This document shows, in pieces, positions 61,131 through 64,000 of a DNA stretch of 64,000 nt (its first letter is position 1; every line of letters begins with the position of its first letter). Made by a program: the position numbers and the translations under genes. The DNA comes from Pullilachnospira sp963929535 (GTDB lineage: Bacteria; Bacillota; Clostridia; Lachnospirales; Lachnospiraceae): positions 62,001-126,000 of the forward strand of contig CAWVIZ010000014.1 in the NCBI GenBank assembly GCA_963929535.1, written 5' to 3'. The notes beneath the pieces were generated by a model. It made no database searches, was not told the DNA's origin, and was given only the letters and a program-made list of their open reading frames with translations.

Positions 61131-62072
61131 TCACCGGATAATGTCCAGGCATCCCAGACCGGAAAGATCATAGCCGGGAATACCGGACAGAGTCCGGCGG
61201 AAATCTTCGGAGTCGATGATCTGCCGGAGATTTTCCAGCAGGGGACTGTTCAGGAGGCTCCGGTCAAAGACCAGGCTGAGCCTTGTTTTCCAAAGAGGCA
61301 GGAAGCGCAGGCCGGGAAAACGGGCCATGAGTGTCTGACAGCCCAGCGCTGCCTGAGCTTCGCCGGCGATCACAGAACTGGCGGCAGCCAGATGGGAGAG
61401 CACTTCCCGGGAATAGCCGGAGATCCTGGAGGGATCCAGGGAACGTTTCTGGAGTTCCCGGTCCAGAAGCATTCTTTGGGCGCTTCCCTTCTCCCGATTG
61501 AGAAATGTCAGCCCGGAATCGCAGAGATCTTCCAGAGACCTGATCTGAGCAGAGGCCCGGGCGGACAGATACAGTCCCTCCTGGCAGCAGGCCAGATGAA
61601 GGATGCCCACGGACATACCCGGCAGCATGGCTTTCAGAAGATCAAAGCCGGGTTCCTGGCTGTCTGCGTCTGAAGCCCCCAAAGGAAGCGTGACACAGGC
61701 AATGTGGATCTTGCCGAAATACAGCGCATTCAGACTGTTGTAATCGTTCATATAAGAACGCAGGAGAGGGGCTGAATGTTCCAGAAAGTTCAGCTGGAGA
61801 GCCAGATGATCCAGGATCTGGTCCTGGCCGCTGAGAACCAGGCCGTTGCCCGCCGCAAGATACTCTCTCTGCAGGTTGCCGCCGGCCAGATCTCCTTGGA
61901 TGGGGCTGGGAAGCTGCCCGTGAAGATATTCTTCCACATGACGGCGGCTGATGCGGATCTGCTTTCCGATTTTGGAGGATTTCAGTTCTCCCCGTTTGAT
62001 CAGCTCGTATACCGTGGTCTTTTTGATCCGAAGCTGATCGGCCACCTCCTGCGGTGTATACAGTTGTTCCAT
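61131..62072 (-). CDS. Excisionase-type HTH regulator with periplasmic-binding-fold domain
   Basis: The 313-residue protein starts with a MerR/excisionase-type DNA-binding helix-turn-helix (LYTPQEVADQLRIKKTTVYELIKRGELKSS, split here at residues 4-33, then RISRRHVEEYL). Residues of about 95-300 form a family of periplasmic-binding-like regulatory domains (GFDLLKAMLPG, GLTFLNREKGSAQRMLLD, FLPLWKTRLSLVFDR). It is cytoplasmic and probably senses molybdate, tungstate or a cofactor precursor: it lies beside a molbindin and opposite modA. AAAGGAAAG precedes the start. Confidence 0.85.
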   Translation of the reverse strand: MEQLYTPQEVADQLRIKKTTVYELIKRGELKSSKIGKQIRISRRHVEEYLHGQLPSPIQGDLAGGNLQREYLAAGNGLVLSGQDQILDHLALQLNFLEHSAPLLRSYMNDYNSLNALYFGKIHIACVTLPLGASDADSQEPGFDLLKAMLPGMSVGILHLACCQEGLYLSARASAQIRSLEDLCDSGLTFLNREKGSAQRMLLDRELQKRSLDPSRISGYSREVLSHLAAASSVIAGEAQAALGCQTLMARFPGLRFLPLWKTRLSLVFDRSLLNSPLLENLRQIIDSEDFRRTLSGIPGYDLSGLGCLDIIR

Positions 62073-62165
62073 ATTCTTCTTTCCTTTCTCATGCCCGGCG
62101 CCGGGCAGGCTGTCCGGAAGCGCTCCTGGACGGCGGACCGCCTGGGGATGCTTTCAGATGGTTGG

Positions 62166-62378
62166 TCAGTCATCGATTCCGATCATCACATTGGTAGCTT
62201 TGATGATGGCGTAGGCGTCCGACCCTACCTCCAGCTGAAGATCCTCCACTGCAGCTTTGGTGATGGTGGCAGTGATCAGATTCCCTCCTCCGATATCCAG
62301 CGTGACGATGGAATTGACCGCGCCTTCGTTGATATGCACTACTTTCCCTTTCAATTGATTTCTTGCACTTAATTTCAT
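62166..62378 (-). CDS. Molbindin (single TOBE/Mop domain)
   Basis: The 70-residue protein is one TOBE domain: KLSARNQLKGKVVHINEGAVNSIVTLDIGG, ITATITKAAVEDLQLEVGSDAYAIIKATNVMIGID (split at residues 1-30 and 36-70). Such proteins bind molybdate or tungstate oxyanions as oligomers and store them or buffer the cytoplasmic pool. ATG 62378 has AAAGGAG 8 bp upstream. It is probably co-transcribed with the HTH regulator 93 bp downstream. Confidence 0.93.
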   Translation of the reverse strand: MKLSARNQLKGKVVHINEGAVNSIVTLDIGGGNLITATITKAAVEDLQLEVGSDAYAIIKATNVMIGIDD

Positions 62379-62404
62379 CAATGTACTCCTTTTTTGTTTT
62401 TTTT

Positions 62405-62433
62405 ATTATACAGTTGCCATGAAAGAATGACAA
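62405..62433 (-). promoter_or_regulatory. Promoter for the molbindin-regulator pair
   Basis: On the reverse strand TTGTCA (62433-62428) and TATAAT (62410-62405), spacer 17 bp. It diverges from the modA promoter about 65 bp away. Confidence 0.82.
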
Positions 62434-62497
62434 GCCGCAGCAGTGCAGTCTTCCGGCTTTTCTGTCACGTCACGGCAAATCTGTGAAAACTGGCTTG

Positions 62498-62526
62498 TTG
62501 ACAGAGGATAAGAAATAAAATAAAAT
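62498..62526 (+). promoter_or_regulatory. Promoter for modAB
   Basis: TTGACA at 62498-62503 and TAAAAT at 62521-62526, spacer 17 bp. The leader is only about 45 bp, too short for a molybdenum-cofactor riboswitch, so control is likely by a protein. Confidence 0.82.
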
Positions 62527-62573
62527 AAACAAAAAGCAATAAAAATAAATAAAACGGAACAAAGAAGAAGCAT

Positions 62574-63488
62574 ATGAAAAGGAAATGGGTGGTACTTTTG
62601 GCGTCAGCGGTGCTGGCAGCGGGAATGGCCGGCTGCTGCGGCAGCCAGACAGAGGAGGCCAAAACCGGTCAGGAGGCGGAGAGTGACGAAGATGGCGCAG
62701 GGACGGATGACGCCGGCGGCCAGGAGGCGGAGAACGGGACAGAGGAAGAGGAGACTGCCAAAGAGACGCAGGATCTGTATGTGTTCATAGCGGCCAGTCT
62801 TTCCAATGCCATGGAGGAGATCAAGGAAGACTATGAGACCCTGCACCCGGAGATCAATATCATTTACAATGCGGACAGCTCCGGCACACTCCAGACTCAG
62901 ATCCAGGAGGGGGCCCAGTGTGACATCTTTTTTTCCGCAGCGACAAAGCAGATGGATGAGCTGGCCGAAGAAGGCTATATCGTGGATGGAACCGTGGAAA
63001 ACCTTTTGGAGAATAAGGTGGTCCTGATCAAGCCGGCAGGAGGAGAGACCAGTGTGACGGGATTTGAAAATATTACGGATGCGGCCAATCTGGCTCTGGC
63101 CGGTGAGGATGTGCCGGTGGGACAGTATGCCCGGGAGATCTTCCAGAACCTGGGGATCTATGATGATGTGATGGCCATGGAGATCAACGAAGGAGCCAAT
63201 GTCACTGCGGTTCTGGCGGCAGTGAGCGAGGCAGCCAACGAGGTGGGCGTGGTGTATGCCACAGATGCCCAGTCGGTGGCGGATTCTGTGGAGATCATTG
63301 CGGAGGCTCCTGAGGGAAGTCTGGAAACTCCCGTTCTCTATCCTGTAGGTCAGGTGGATGATGGTCAGGGAGATGAGGCGGAGACCGCCGCTGCCGGAGA
63401 ATTTCTGGAGTATCTGTCCTCTGACCAGGCTGCCGCTGTATTTGAAAGCTGGGGATTTTCCTCCACGGCCGGGGAGTCTGAGACCTGA
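62574..63488 (+). CDS. modA: Molybdate ABC transporter substrate-binding lipoprotein
   Basis: The 304-residue protein has a lipoprotein signal (GMAGC, Cys21), an acidic linker to about residue 60, and the ModA fold: VFIAASLSNAMEEIKEDYE, YNADSSGTLQTQIQEGAQCDIFFSA, KQMDELAEEGYI and VGVVYATDA. The two serines in AASLS and DSSG are the oxyanion-binding positions. modB follows 67 bp later. Confidence 0.93.
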   Translation: MKRKWVVLLASAVLAAGMAGCCGSQTEEAKTGQEAESDEDGAGTDDAGGQEAENGTEEEETAKETQDLYVFIAASLSNAMEEIKEDYETLHPEINIIYNADSSGTLQTQIQEGAQCDIFFSAATKQMDELAEEGYIVDGTVENLLENKVVLIKPAGGETSVTGFENITDAANLALAGEDVPVGQYAREIFQNLGIYDDVMAMEINEGANVTAVLAAVSEAANEVGVVYATDAQSVADSVEIIAEAPEGSLETPVLYPVGQVDDGQGDEAETAAAGEFLEYLSSDQAAAVFESWGFSSTAGESET

Positions 63489-63555
63489 CGGATGAACAAG
63501 GGAGAATGGTCAGGACTGCACAAGTACAGTTACGATCGATCAGGAGCAATATCTT

Positions 63556-64000
63556 ATGGAATGGATTCGGGAAATTGACTGGAGTCCCCTGTTTATCTCG
63601 CTGAAGACGGGGGTGGCGGCCACGGTGATCGCTTTTTTTGCGGGGGTGGCCGCAGCCCGGCTGGTGATGCGGGCGAACAATACGGTAAAATGGATATTAG
63701 ATGGTCTGCTGACCCTGCCGCTGGTGCTTCCCCCAACGGTGGCGGGATTTTTTCTGCTGCTGCTGTTCAGTCTGCGGAGGCCCTTCGGCCAGTTTCTGAT
63801 GGTAAATTTCAATCTGAAATTTGTTCAGACCTGGCCGGGGTGCGTGGTAGCCGCCTGTGTGATCGCTTTTCCTCTGATGTACCGGAATGCCAGAGCTGCC
63901 TTTGAGCAGGTGGATGTGAATCTGATCTACGCGGGGAGGACCCTGGGAATGTCGGAGAGAAATATTTTCTGGAAGGTGGTGATCCCCATTGCCGCTCCCG
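63556..64000 (+). CDS. modB: Molybdate ABC transporter permease, N-terminal part (runs off the window)
   Basis: From ATG 63556 the frame stays open for 148 residues. It has membrane segments near 12-35, 45-75 and 85-105 and TLPLVLPPTVAGFFLLLLF, typical of ModB. AYRNARAAFEQVD-type sequence (MYRNARAAFEQVDVNLIYAG) and RTLGMSERNIFWKVVIPIA form the loop that docks on the ATPase. AGGAG lies 10 bp before the start. Confidence 0.92.
   Translation, partial: MEWIREIDWSPLFISLKTGVAATVIAFFAGVAAARLVMRANNTVKWILDGLLTLPLVLPPTVAGFFLLLLFSLRRPFGQFLMVNFNLKFVQTWPGCVVAACVIAFPLMYRNARAAFEQVDVNLIYAGRTLGMSERNIFWKVVIPIAAP

Overview
The window looks like a chromosomal segment of a moderately GC-rich Firmicute of the Lachnospiraceae type (Clostridia). 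The main evidence is a zinc-finger PolC-type replicase, McsA/ClpC-like proteins, an XpaC/TelA pair, type III and type I glutamine synthetases, LL-diaminopimelate aminotransferase, an archaeal-type AspRS next to GatCAB, and strong SD sequences with sigma-A promoters (TTGACA, 16-18 bp, TATAAT). The assignment comes from gene content and order alone. No rRNA, tRNA or CRISPR locus was recognised.

Layout. 1-13.1 kb: a VanZ-like fragment, thyA-folA, xpaC-telA, ispG, polC and a GH31 glycosidase. 13.2-16.9 kb: a MarR regulator convergent with a mcsA-like/clpC operon that has a perfect palindrome at its start site. 16.9-19.6 kb: a tandem array of 51-bp units inside a small inverted-repeat element, then a complete insertion sequence with an 8-bp target duplication. 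19.6-27.6 kb: a pentapeptide-repeat gene, an aminotransferase, and an uncharacterised three-gene cassette: a giant repeat protein, a shortened Hsp70-like protein and a TPR protein. 27.6-30.7 kb: a polar amino acid ABC transporter. 30.7-38.5 kb: purC-purB, a broken phosphotransferase gene, purA, a frameshifted IS1182-type element and a uroporphyrinogen-decarboxylase remnant. 38.5-54.2 kb: a nitrogen/nucleotide block with a membrane-anchored P-II-like protein, purF, glnN, an HPr/Crh-like protein, pyrG, gltB, gltD, glnA and an ANTAR antiterminator. 54.3-61 kb: dapL, a 164-bp tandem array, then aspS-gatC-gatA-gatB. 61-64 kb: a molybdate locus with an HTH/periplasmic-binding-fold regulator, a molbindin, modA and the start of modB.

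How the genes work together. Glutamine links much of the right half: GlnA and GlnN make it; GltBD, PurF, PyrG and GatCAB consume it. The ANTAR protein directly after glnA, the P-II-like protein, and the intrinsic terminators just behind the glnA, glnN and purC promoters suggest control by conditional termination. Purine synthesis is represented by purC, purB, purA and purF, dTMP/folate by thyA-folA, and indirect Asn-tRNA formation by aspS-gatCAB.

The intergenic DNA is unusually rich in small structured repeats. At least four families occur: a GTTACAGTTCAGCC inverted-repeat element, a GCGATA...TATCGC element that sits directly behind terminator T-tracts, a 47-bp element carrying a ribosome binding site in front of pyrG and gltB, and an element that breaks a kinase gene. 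The strongest candidate for undescribed biology is the Hsp70-like/TPR/giant-protein cassette at 21.7-27.6 kb.
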